A stretch of 64,000 nucleotides of DNA from assembly GCA_022606425.2 (NCBI GenBank), contig JAHDVF020000010.1, positions 620,001 through 684,000 on the forward strand, read 5' to 3'. Position numbers and translations under genes: made by a program. The notes beneath the pieces were generated by a model. The model was not told where the DNA came from. It saw only the letters and a list, made by a program, of their open reading frames with translations, and ran no database searches. The DNA is from Lepidostoma basale. Its lineage: Eukaryota; Arthropoda; Insecta; Trichoptera; Lepidostomatidae. Of this stretch, positions 30,590 through 41,800 are shown piece after piece. Position 1 is the stretch's first letter. Every line of letters starts with the position of its first letter.

Positions 30590-31545
30590 AATAACTTATT
30601 AAAAACATTTTATTTCCACAATACAACACAACTTTCACAAAAATATTTCGAATAGTTCTCATCCGTCTTCAGTGTAAGATTTTTAATTAGATAACTAATG
30701 AACAATAAGTTAAAAACATTAATATTGTAATTCGATTTGCTAATCAAATTTTTAAGCAAGGCAAAATATGTCATACCCATTTTTATAATAAAACCTTTAA
30801 AAAACAGACATTTAAATTCGAATTAATTATTTAATATGCAATTTTACATTATTGTTTAAGAAACAATTAATTAAATAACAATTACAGCAGACTCCCGATT
30901 TTCCGGGATGGATGGTAAAAAAAAATCGTATTGGTTAATTTCCCGGTTAATTCGAAAACAAAAAAATATCTTTTTTTATTAATGATGTCCCGTATAGTTT
31001 GATCACCAACATTATATTGATTCAATTCATATTTAATGATAGCACAATTTTAAAATTTAAATTTTTTTCGAGTTTTAGTTCAGTTGAAAGTACGACTCGT
31101 TTGCGTTTATCCATTATACCATAGACATAGATATTATACCATAGATAATTTTTCACAGTAAAGTAAAATTACGACTTTAGAGTCACAAACGTATGTTGGC
31201 GGTGGCGTCAATGTGAACTTAAATGCCCAATGGCATTGTGACAAATATTGTGTTTGATAAGTACTGTTGTGAATTTTTTTTGTTTTTATAAAATATTTTT
31301 TCAACGACTCAAGTGTCCTGGATAATCCGCTTCCCGGGAAATTGCGAGTCTTCTGTACTTATACCTCTAAACTCTACAACTACAACTCATCTTATTAAGA
31401 TTATAAGTAAAGATTTTGAATCATTCTATTATTAAAAATCTTACACCGAAGACGGATGAGAACCATTCGAAATATTTTTGTGAAGATGATGAATACAGAT
31501 GGTTATTTAACAAATTGTTATTCACCCACAATACAAATTGTTATG
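30590..31545. repeat. foldback element split by nested insertions
   Basis: cacaaaaatatttcgaatag, tctcatccgtcttcagtgta at 30636-30680 is inverted at 31443-31485 (cttacaccgaagacggatga, gaaccattcgaaatattttt). Between lie a GAAACATGTC-family repeat (about 30765-30870) and the pogo-like MITE. Confidence 0.68.
30885..31355. mobile_element. pogo/Tigger-like MITE (471 bp)
   Basis: TIRs CAGCAGACTCCCGATTTTCC and CAGAAGACTCGCAATTTCCC (reversed) are flanked by TA at both ends. The sequence resembles Tigger/jerky ends ('CAGTAGAACCTCGATTATCCG' type). No ORF. An internal stretch at 31175-31260 recurs at 7110-7200. Confidence 0.75.
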
Positions 31546-32073
31546 AATTATTACTAAATTATTTATTAATGGAAATTAAGTTTTAAAGGGGTTTCTAATG
31601 GTTTATGGTGGATATAATATATCGCTTTACTAAGACATGTTTAAGGTGCTTAATTTCTAATTAGTAAACAATAATTCCACGCATTTTACAAATTAATTAA
31701 CTTGTTGATTAAAACTTTTCGTTTTATAGGAACATAAAAAATGTTATTTGTTGTTTTTGAATTCGTTTATGTTTTAATAATAAAACACATGTCTTTACAA
31801 AATATTTTATTATAAATCTTATTGCAACAAAGGCACAAAAATACAATTTTTAAATCTAGATTAATTCGAGAGAAAAATACAGTTAATTATAATATTTTCG
31901 AAAAAATTAGAATATAGTATTTTTTTTTTATTATAATTTTTTTTTAAATAAAAAATTACAAAATTATGAAATTAAATTTAAGTGAAATATTTTTTATTTC
32001 TAAAATAAGTCATGCTAAAAAATCTTTATGCCAACAAAATAAAAAAGAGTGAATTTATTTCTTTCTTGAATAA
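31546..32073. other. AT-rich, no gene seen
   Basis: Nothing recognised. Confidence 0.35.
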
Positions 32074-34472
32074 TCTATATATATAAAACAAAGTCAAAAA
32101 TCGTGTTAGTTACACCATTTATAACTCGAGAACGGCTGGACCAATTTTGAAGATCTTATATTAGCTGGATTTGTCTCCGTTCCGGATAACAGAATAATCA
32201 TTAAAACATTTGAAAAAATCACTTAAATCATTTAAAATTAATTATATTTGTCGTAAATTTGACTATATTTGACTTCTGAGACAAAGTACAAAAAACATCA
32301 TGGCTTCCATTTTAGTTTCGAAAACGCCCGTAGGTGGTGTATTGTTGATGCCAGATGTCAATACTCAATGTGAAAGATTTGAGGTTATTTTTTAATCGTC
32401 ACCGGGATTTTTGGTTTTCTTTATTAATTTTAGATTAACAATGCCCAAAGTTATAAAAATCAGTATAAGAGAGACTATTCTAAAAGTTAAACCCCTTTTG
32501 TGAAGGAGAGCAGAGAATATTTGCGCCATTAATACCTACCATTCGAAAAAGATGACAGATGAGTGTTCCGTAGAGATTAAAAACCGATTTATGATTAGTG
32601 AATAATAATAAAAATACGTATTGTATATTTTGTATTGATTTTATAGGTGTATCTGTGTACATTCGGTCCAGAGAATTGTTACCATAGGAAATTCAGCCGC
32701 GAGTACTTAATAAACGAAATATTTGGCTAGATGAAGACGAGGAATTTCTTTTTTCAATTGATACGGACACTGAATCATCAAACTCTTCAGATGATGAATA
32801 TGATGATGCTAATGATGAAAACGGAGTTCATTGATGGATCACACTTATTCAAAATTATGTTGTCTGCTATTTAATTGTTTTAACGTGTTTTGATGAATGT
32901 CGGAAAGTCAAAGGTGTTAGTTTTTGAAAGGGAAGAGCAAATGACAGTTTGTAATATAAGTGTAAATGAAGAGAACTTGGAACAGGTGAGGGAATTTGTG
33001 TATTTAGGTAGCATGTTCACAGCGGATGGCCGAACGGACAGTGATGTTGAAAAAAGGGTTGGTGCGGGTAACAAAGTGAATGGAGCTTTAAAAGTAGTTA
33101 TTGGAAACAAGAATTTATCAATGAAAGCGAAAATGGCCGTTCACAATGGAGTTCTGGTCCCAACTCCTATGTATGGAAGCGAAGCATGGAACTGACAGAA
33201 GAAAGATGAGAGCAGAATAAATGCGGTAGAGATGAGGTCCCTAAGACGTATGTGTGGTAGAACGATGTATGACAGAATCTCAAATGCTGATATTAGGAAG
33301 GAATGTAGAGCGAAAGAAGGTATTATGAACAAAATTATGAATGGTTCGTTGTGTTGGTTCGGACATGTGGAGCGCATGGGTGAAGAAAGAATGGTTAAAA
33401 AGTATACGTTAACGATGTAAATGGAGTAAGGAGTCAAGGTAGACCGAGAAAAACATGGCATGTCCAAATTAATCAAATATTAAAGGTTGGTCATGTCAGA
33501 AGCCGGAAGAATCGACGTGCGTGTATGACTCGATGTATGAATGTGGAGGAAGCTAGAGAGGTGTGCCAGGATAGAGTCGTGTGGCGGTCCATTCTCTCTG
33601 CCTACCCCTGCGGGAAACGGCGTGATGGTTTGTTGTTGTTGTTGTGTTGTTGTATGAAATTCATTTATTTATAATAATAAAATAATAAGAATGATAATAA
33701 TCATAATAATAATTCAAACAATTATTAGAAGGAACAATCATACATAATATAGAGTCAAAAACGATGAATCCTAATATATTAAAGACGATAAACATTATAA
33801 GGAAGCAGATTACATTAGTAAGAAAAGGACAAAAATGGAAGGTAGTATTAATATTTTTTTGGTAGATTGTATAAAGGAAAAGTTTTTAATGTACTACATA
33901 TATACTAAGGGGGAATAAGCTGGAATTTGGTTATTTATAACATTCAATTCACGTGCCTTTGCTTTAAAAATTTCTAAATTTTCTAATTTATCATTTTTTT
34001 TTTTAATTGTTTGTTATATGCAAAAAAAATGTGTTTTTGAAATTGAAATGATGGTCAAAATTCACACAATGATTCTGTTTTTGTATTAAATGTTGTGTTC
34101 ATATAACCTCTTCAAAATGATCGACCCGTCTTTCCAATATACACGGCATCACAATCCTCACAATTAATCTGGTAGATTCCACTTTGGTTGAATATATTGT
34201 CGCGAAAAAATAAAAACACAATTGTGATACATAAAACAAAGTTTTTAATTAACAATTTATAATTCATTTTAAGTAGGTATTAATGCAGGCTTCCACGTGA
34301 ATTATATTCCATTGTAATTCATATTTTTAATTTTGACTTTTGCACATTTCATGAACTTAATTCATTTTAAGTATTAATTGTAATTCAATAAAAAGGTGAA
34401 TTAAATTTAGCTTATAAGTTAACACAACATTTATTGATTCTGAGGCGGTACGAAGTTCGTCGGGTCAGCTAG
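32074..34472 (+). mobile_element. non-autonomous Helitron (about 2.4 kb) with nested LINE
   Basis: The 5' end TCTATATATATAAAAC with the following ..gtgttagttacacc and aactcgagaacggctggacc, and the 3' end ..gtacgaagttcgtcgggtc closing with CTAG, match lepidopteran Helitrons. It sits between A (32073) and T (34473), the usual AT target with no duplication. No Rep/helicase is present. A LINE-A copy (32880-33650) lies inside. Confidence 0.78.
32880..33650 (+). pseudogene. LINE-A reverse-transcriptase C-terminal region
   Basis: From MMNVGKSKVLVFEREEQ through VREFVYLGSMFTADGR and MYGSEAWN to SAYPCG. It carries a Trp-to-stop change after SEAWN (33195) and a frameshift near 33400. It is the longest 5' extent of LINE-A in the window and shows the RT thumb/C-terminal region typical of non-LTR elements. 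Confidence 0.85.
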
Positions 34473-35190
34473 TTTCTAATAACTTAGCATCAAAATAATT
34501 ATCAAATTATATGTATTCTTAAAAATGTTTTTGAGTATTGATAATTAAATGATGTCATGATATTTTTGTGTAGTTTATTATATTTAAATACATTTTGTGC
34601 GTAAAATAAAAAAAAGTTTAAAGTGAATTTCATTTCATTATTCTTTATTTTTTCATTTAATATAAAAAATCTTCTAATTAATAAAAAGACACAACAGAAT
34701 TAAACAGATTATTTTTCTCTCATAATATATTTTATTATATGAAAAGTATTATAATATATTTTAAATTATCTCAAACCTTTTATAATAATAATAATATAAC
34801 AATTTATGACGCCATAAGAATGTTTGAGGATTTTTATTATTTAAAATTAAGTAGGATAAACGAATATTTATTTTATTTCACGATAAAAAAAAATATAAGA
34901 AAACATTAAAGGTACTTTAAAATTACTCGTTTAAAAAAAATATTCGAATTAACACAATTTCTTAGTACTCGTACATACATAAATAGATGCGTTTTTTTAT
35001 GTTCCCGCCACATACCCGAGGCTGTTATAGGGCGTAGCGGCGCCCTTTTGTCAGCCTCGCTCGTACATTCCCTGGACCTGTCCCCGGTCCATCCGGAACT
35101 TATATTTAAACTCGGCAACAGAAATAATTCAATAAATATATGAATTATAAAAAATGGCTTTAATTGTACTGTGTTACAACAACAAACCAT
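34473..35190. other. AT-rich; possible integrin 3' flank
   Basis: A GC-rich patch 35003-35105 has no recognised product. Candidate minus-strand polyadenylation signals are near 34870 (AATAAA) and 35160 (ATTAAA). Confidence 0.35.
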
Positions 35191-35194
35191 CACG

Positions 35195-35565
35195 CCGAGA
35201 TGCCATGTATGAGAGAGGGAGTATGTATGTGTATGTGCGTGTATGAGAGATAGGGTATGTGAATGAGAGAGAGATTGTATGTGAGTGAGCGAGTGAGAGA
35301 CAGATCGAGTGTGTGTGTGTGAGTGTGTGTAAGAGAGAGAGAGAGAGAGAGTGTTTATATTAGTGTGAGAGGGACAGAGAGAGCGTATGTGAGTGTGAGA
35401 GAGAGAGAGCGTATGTTTGTGTAAGAGAAAGAGAGTGTATGTGTAATAGAGAGAGAGTGTATGTGTAATAGAGAGAGAGTAGGTGTGTGTATATGTGTGT
35501 GTGAGAGAGCAGCATGTATGTATGTGTGTGTGTGTGTGTGAGAAAAGGAGTGTATGTGTATGCGT
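35195..35565. repeat. GA/GT-rich simple repeats in the integrin 3' UTR position
   Basis: About 370 bp of mixed GA and GT dinucleotide runs begins three bases beyond the integrin stop. In the integrin transcript this would be a CU/CA-rich 3' UTR start. The first AATAAA on the minus strand lies near 34870, with an ATTAAA near 35160, so the UTR may run through the repeat. Confidence 0.8.
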
Positions 35566-35568
35566 GTT

Positions 35569-35802
35569 TCAGTCTTTCTTGGCTCTGTTGTAGTCATCCG
35601 GCATGGTGAAGCGCGAGACGGGCGAGCGGTAGAGCGGGTTCTGCTGGTTCTCCCCTAGGTTTTCGAGGTGAAGGTCTCGCTCGGCCAGGAAGCGCGCGTA
35701 CGCCCGCTTGTCGCGCACCACCGTCACGCCCTTCACGCACAGCAATGCCAGGATCCCCAGCAGCAAGATGGACAGGAACATGGCTACACCTCCGAACATG
35801 GC
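35569..35802 (-). CDS. integrin beta exon 14 (membrane helix, cytoplasmic tail)
   Basis: [20 protein letters not shown] then LCVKG forms the membrane helix. The tail has [14 protein letters not shown] (equivalent of the membrane-proximal 'HDRREFxxFExE' talin/alpha-binding region), one NPLY phosphotyrosine-type motif, and ends [11 protein letters not shown] with TGA at 35571-35569. The conserved Trp of 'NAKWD' and a distal NPxY are missing. Confidence 0.94.
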   Translation of the reverse strand, partial: AMFGGVAMFLSILLLGILALLCVKGVTVVRDKRAYARFLAERDLHLENLGENQQNPLYRSPVSRFTMPDDYNRAKKD

Positions 35803-38800
35803 CTGCAACACAAGAGAACCACTCAACACCCATTTACTAGCAGAGGTGTCCTTCAAACTGTGGCTGGCGAGCCACATGCGTCTTTTTAGCCATTTGAGTG
35901 AGATTTTCCACAATCTTTCGCTTTAAGATGCTATCATAAATTAATTAATTAACATAATCATAAATTAACCCACGGTGCTAGCTATAGCTCTATGGGCTGT
36001 GGTGCCATTGAAGACTGCCTCACTGACACTGAAAATGTCCAAATCCAAGATGATTAGATTCAACGTCCGAATTGCTATTCCTACTGGCATCACCAAAGGC
36101 AGGTTGGTTCTGCGTGACGGAGAAAATAACAATTGATGTCGGCGTTGTCGCAGAGATCAGGAACAAAAATACCTATTTGCTCCAGAACATAGGGGTTCTC
36201 AATAGAGCCCCGAATCAGTTTGAAAAAATGTGTTGACAGTAATCCTTCCCTCCTCAGTTCGAGGGAGTTATACCCCAGCATACCCAAGAGAAATGCCGTT
36301 GGATAGAGCCAAGGATATACTCCGTACTCTCGTATTTTACAAAGCATCGTACCAGATACTTCCATATATGGGATATGATACGAACTAAGCACGATATAAT
36401 GTTCTATTGATGGTTTTATTTATACTAAAAGAAAATGTGCGCATATGCTCCACGGGCCACAAGTAGACAACCAGGCGGGTTGGCCACCCTTGCTTTAATG
36501 TATTCCTTCCATCGAAGTTGGGGACGTCCTGGGTTTCGTGTCACAGTTGTAGGACACCAGAAAATGTGGCGTTTTGTCCATCTATCGTCCGAGCTGCGAG
36601 CGACATAACCTGAGCAGCCTGATCTCTCCATAGACGGCTTAAATTATTCACTGGAAGGGGGGAGTATTGTTGACGTCGGGAATCACTAGTCTAGATAAAA
36701 GAAAGGCTCACTCGTTGTATGTAGTCAATGCAGGTCCTGGGGTAGACCGTGACGCGTACCGTCCAGTCTCTCTGCACCTCGTACGTGAAGGGGTAGTCGC
36801 AGTTACTGTTACCCTCCGTGTGCCTGAAGACGCACAGGCTGGCGTTCTCGGGGGGTGCTGTGACGAAATATTAAATGTAAAAAAAAACGAACTAACTATC
36901 ACGCCGTCTCTCCGAAGGGGTAGCTAGAAAGAATGGATCACCACACTGTTCTATCCTGATATACTTCTCTTGATCCATCAACATTGATACATAGTGTCAT
37001 GCACGCACGTCGATTTCTCAGAAACTCACGTGGCCGACATTTAGTGTTTGAATTATTTGATCACTCCACCCTCAGTCTTTCACTATTTGTAGTTTCGTTT
37101 ATGTCATTTACATATTCTTTCATCATTTATCTTTCCATGTATCCAAACCATTTTAACGATCCTTTCATTACTTTGTTCATAACACTTTCGATCGTATTGC
37201 ATTTACTTCTTATATTTGCATTTGACACTCTATAATATGCAGAGATCTCATTTCTACTGCATTTATTCGACTTTCATTCTTTTTTTGCCAGTTTCATGCT
37301 TCATTTCAAACATAAGGGTCAGTACAAGAATACCATTGTGGAGATGGTTTTACCTAAGTAACTTACCCAGATATAAATTAAATTATAAGATGTCTTATAA
37401 AATTTATTTATAAATAGTTTGATATTTATATTTATATTGATAGAATTTATTTTTCAGTTTTGATTTCATTTTCCGGGTCATTTTTAGAAGGTTTTGAACC
37501 TTCATCACTGAGAGGACTATACAAATTTTATATAAATCGATATAAAAGATTGTCTATTGTTCTCCCGATGATGAAGGTACAATACCTTCGAAAAACAATC
37601 TAAAAAAGCTGTGTACCATAAAAAATAAATATAAATATTTGCATTATAAGAATCAAAGCTTAAGATAAAATTTAAATTTAATATAAAAATATTATGCATC
37701 GCATAACACTGACTGGCGTAGTCCTCCAAGACGGTGGGTATGTAGAGGGAGCCCTTGTCCGCGCACACGCCATCCGTGGGGGCTCCCAGAGCGGCGGCCC
37801 GGGCGCAATCCTCGTACAGGCGGCACACCGAGTTTTCGCAGTTGGTGCACGTCTCGCAGAACTTGCCCGCGTACCGCAGGCCCTCCGAGCTGGAGCACTG
37901 GCACTCGCCTGCGGGCCACACGCAACATAAATAATCACAACTATACCCGCACTCCATGCAAGTGTACAATACACACAAAATAAGTGCACAATACACCCAA
38001 AACTGTACAATACACATAAAATAAGTGCACAATACACCCAAAAGGGTACAATACACATAAAAAAAGTGCACAATACACCCAAAAGGGTACAATACACATA
38101 ACATAAGTGCACAATACACACAAAAGTGTACAATACACATAAAATAAGTGCACAATACACCCAAAACTGTACAATACACATAAAATAAGTGCACAATACA
38201 AGTGTTCAATACTATAAATAAGTTAACAATATATATATATATATAATTTAATTGTGCAGTTACATAGAAAATAAGTAAACAATATACACAAAAAGTGTAC
38301 AATACACAGAGTAGTATATGATACATACATAAATGATCCAATACTATAAGTGTAAAATATTAACAATAAATAATGCCTTGATTAGCATGGCGAAACATGT
38401 TTTTCCCATAAAATGTAATAATTTTTTTTTTTAAAACAGACATTTTCATTTTAATTGTTTATTTAAAAGGGTGTTTAACGTTATTGTTTAAGAAGTAATA
38501 AATAAAATAATACAAAACGTATCTAGAAGAGAAATTAACGACTCGAGTACAATATTAATTCTTCTAAGGAATAGTTGGATTGGATTGAAAGTCCGATGAA
38601 AGAGAATGCAAGGAGACCATACCGCATTTGCACTCTCCCCGTCCGGAGCAGACGGTCGTGTCCCCGGGAAGGATGCAGCGCTCCTGGCTGAGCGGGCAGG
38701 AGCAGGTGGCCCCCGTCAGTCCCGCGGCGCATACGCAGTTGCCGCAATCACACCGACCGCGAGTGGGCCCCCCGCACACCAGTCCGTTGGACCTACATGG

Positions 38801-41800
38801 AAAATTGTTGATTACAAATATTTATTTTCACAATTCATTTAAAGTGTCAATTCGGAATAGTACATTGAACCAGAAACGCGCAAACAGGTTCGATGCAAGC
38901 CTTCCCTTACCGCTGTTGAGTAGTGTACGGCATATACGAATGTCTCACAACACTAGTAAGTCTCACTCTCTCTCTCTCTCTTTCGCCCAGAAGTCCACAG
39001 GCTGAACCCCACTGCCGGATCCTCCACAGGGCAGCAAGGGCACTCCGTTATATGCGGCATGGATTGCTCCAGGCCACAGAAGCAGAGTGTCAACCCGCAT
39101 TGAAGTATATTCCGTCTCGCCATGTCGTGCCTGGATCCACCAACGTGTGCGCGGGTCTCCAGGTTCTCTTTGATAATTCAAGTCCTGGCGCGAGTGGTGA
39201 AGTAGAGTTTAAAAAACTTTTCCTTAATTTAAGTCTGAAGGCCGGACATTTGTGGTTATAAAGTGGATATCATTCTGTTGATTGCCCCTTCCAGGTTACT
39301 AATGATGTTTATTCTAATTTTAGAAGGGGAAATACCATACTGAGAGACAAAAGTTGGACTAGAAGGGAACTAGCGGAATGAAGACTTTGGAAAGGTATAA
39401 GAAGTAGAGAGAGGGGTCCACACGAGAGTCTGATGATATAAGGAAAATTGCTGGTGGCTGGACGCAGAAAGCGCAAGATGGGAGTGTATGGAGAAGTACA
39501 GGGGAGGCCTATGTCCATCAGCAATACCAGCAACACATATTTAAACGTTTGAATTAGTAATCGCTGGGTATTGGCTTGAACATAATATGTACAAGCTGAT
39601 ACCCAGGCCTTTGGATATGGCAACCGAAAACATAATACTTACGGGTCCCGGTCACACTCCCTGCATTCGCAGTGTGCTCCTGTGAAGCCGCGGTCACAGA
39701 GGCAAGCCCCACAAAGGCAGTCTCCGGCCCCCGAGCAGATGCCTGTGCCCTCGGTCCCCACGCAGGTCGCATCCGGCAAAACCTCCAACTCCGCGTCCTT
39801 CATGTTGCACGAGCAATCTGGTCCCATCCTAACACATGCGATCATGGCGGTGATAAAAACCATTCAAAAATATTATTACAATTTTCATGTTCAAAGACTA
39901 CATAAACAAAGTATCGAAGATAAAATATGCAGTTTTAAACAAATTATACCAAAATACTATTTCTTGAATTTATTTGTTAACATAAACACTGTCCGAGCCA
40001 AAAACTTCCTTCGGACCAGCAAAATAAAGACACTAAGGAATATTGCTGGCAACCGGGAGGTTGTCTAGGAGAGTTTGGACACGACCAGGTTCCTTCTTAA
40101 TGATAATGAACTATTTTCTGCCCATATTGGAAATTTTCTAAGAAATTATAATACCAATAATTTAAATCCTTCCTTATATATTTAAAACCTTAGTAACATG
40201 ATATATCGGGAGATTATGCGAAAACGAGGGTATTGTAAGATAGGGATGGCAGGCGGTATCAGGTTGTCTCAAGGATATAATATGGAAAAATAAGTATATG
40301 AGAATTGTCAGTAAGGTCAGAATATATAATATAAAACCTGCGTAAGGCCTATACTGACATATACCATTGAGACCAGAGCGGATACCACAAGAACGAAGGC
40401 TAAAGTACGGGTGGCAGAGATGAGGACGCTGAGGATGATAGCAGGAAGGACTATTCGAGATAGGGTGAGGAACACGGCCATCCGCGAGATCTGCAAGGTG
40501 GAGGATGTCGTGAGATGGGGCAGACAACGCAGAAGATACTGGAATGCGCACGTGCAGAGGATGGATCCCACCGGAATCCCACACGCTGTAGCGCATCAGA
40601 TTTCGGCCGGCTGCCGTCCCCCCGAAAGACCGCCGAAGAGATGGAGAGATAGTTGGGAGTCAACCTCCCAAGAGAGGCCAGCCTGATTTCAGGAACAGAC
40701 CAAAGGTCTATAAGGAGAAGAAGAAGGGGTGGCAGAGAAGATGGTTGTGGAACAAACGTATGACCATAATGGCAGATTCAAGAACCGTTAAAGCCGCAAG
40801 GGATGGCCTACCTCAAGGAAACAATCCTCAGGAACGACCTCCAAATAGATGGAAAGACAGCTGGGAGTTCACTTCTCGAGAAAGAACTTGAGATGTAAGG
40901 AAATAGAAGGCCAAAAAGCCTAATCCAAGCAGAATAAGATGAATGAAAATAATTTATCAAGATGAAGAGAACTTACCAGCCGGTGAGACATTTGCACTTC
41001 CCGCAAACCAGTTTGGCGTTCGTTGGACAATTTGAGGAGTATTCTAACTCATCTGGTTTGGCATTGCACTCGCACTCACAGTGCAAGTCCACGTCAATAG
41101 TTAGCGCTTTTTTACCTATCTGGGCCTCCGATATTTCGATCGTCTTGACCTTCAAGGAAATAAAGAGCGAACATCATTATCATCAGATTCATTGTAACAG
41201 TCGAGGCATACAATATAATATCTCTGAAGGGAAATTAAATAATTATTAGAAACAAAGCATTTTATATAAGTTAGCCTTCAAATGAAACCACAGGCTAAAC
41301 GACTGAAACTAAAGGCTAGTTTAATTTCACTTGCTCTTCTAAAAAGGGTTGGAACAACACTTCGGCGTGAATGAAACTACAATGTTGTCTCTCTGCAGCA
41401 GCTCATAACTATTTTTGGACTGCAAATGTAGCCAGCCGCACCATATGGGTTAAAATATTAGGATGAAGAGAGACTCACTTTACGATGGCTATGCTCTGGG
41501 CAGGATTCGATGGAGATGTTCACGTAGAACTTGTAGGTTTTGCCAATCTCCACGTTTTCGCACTTGGATGTTTCCACAACGGAGCCGTTTGATCCGCAAT
41601 CCGAGAAGTACGTAATCTTGAGCGGATCCACGGAGTTGTCGCTGAAGCTGATAACGCTCACAAAGTCCTCGTACCCTTGTTTCACGAGACTCAAGATGTT
41701 GGAGCTGTTGGCCTCCAGCCTCCCGACGTAAGTGTTCTCGGGCAGCAGCTCGTTCAGCTTTACATACTCATTTTTGACATCCTCCGTCACCGCAAATATC

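Noticed and set aside
35668..35926. Plus-strand frames opposite the integrin tail
   Set aside because: Shadows of the GC-rich exon 14 on the coding minus strand.
37955..38215. Regularly spaced repeats as a CRISPR-like array
   Set aside because: Eukaryotic context, no unique spacers, units tandem and nearly identical: a minisatellite.
37517..38341. A 274-codon minus-strand open frame rich in Cys, Val and Tyr
   Set aside because: It is the 36-bp minisatellite read through into integrin exon 12; the true exon is 37908-37714 in this same frame only by chance.
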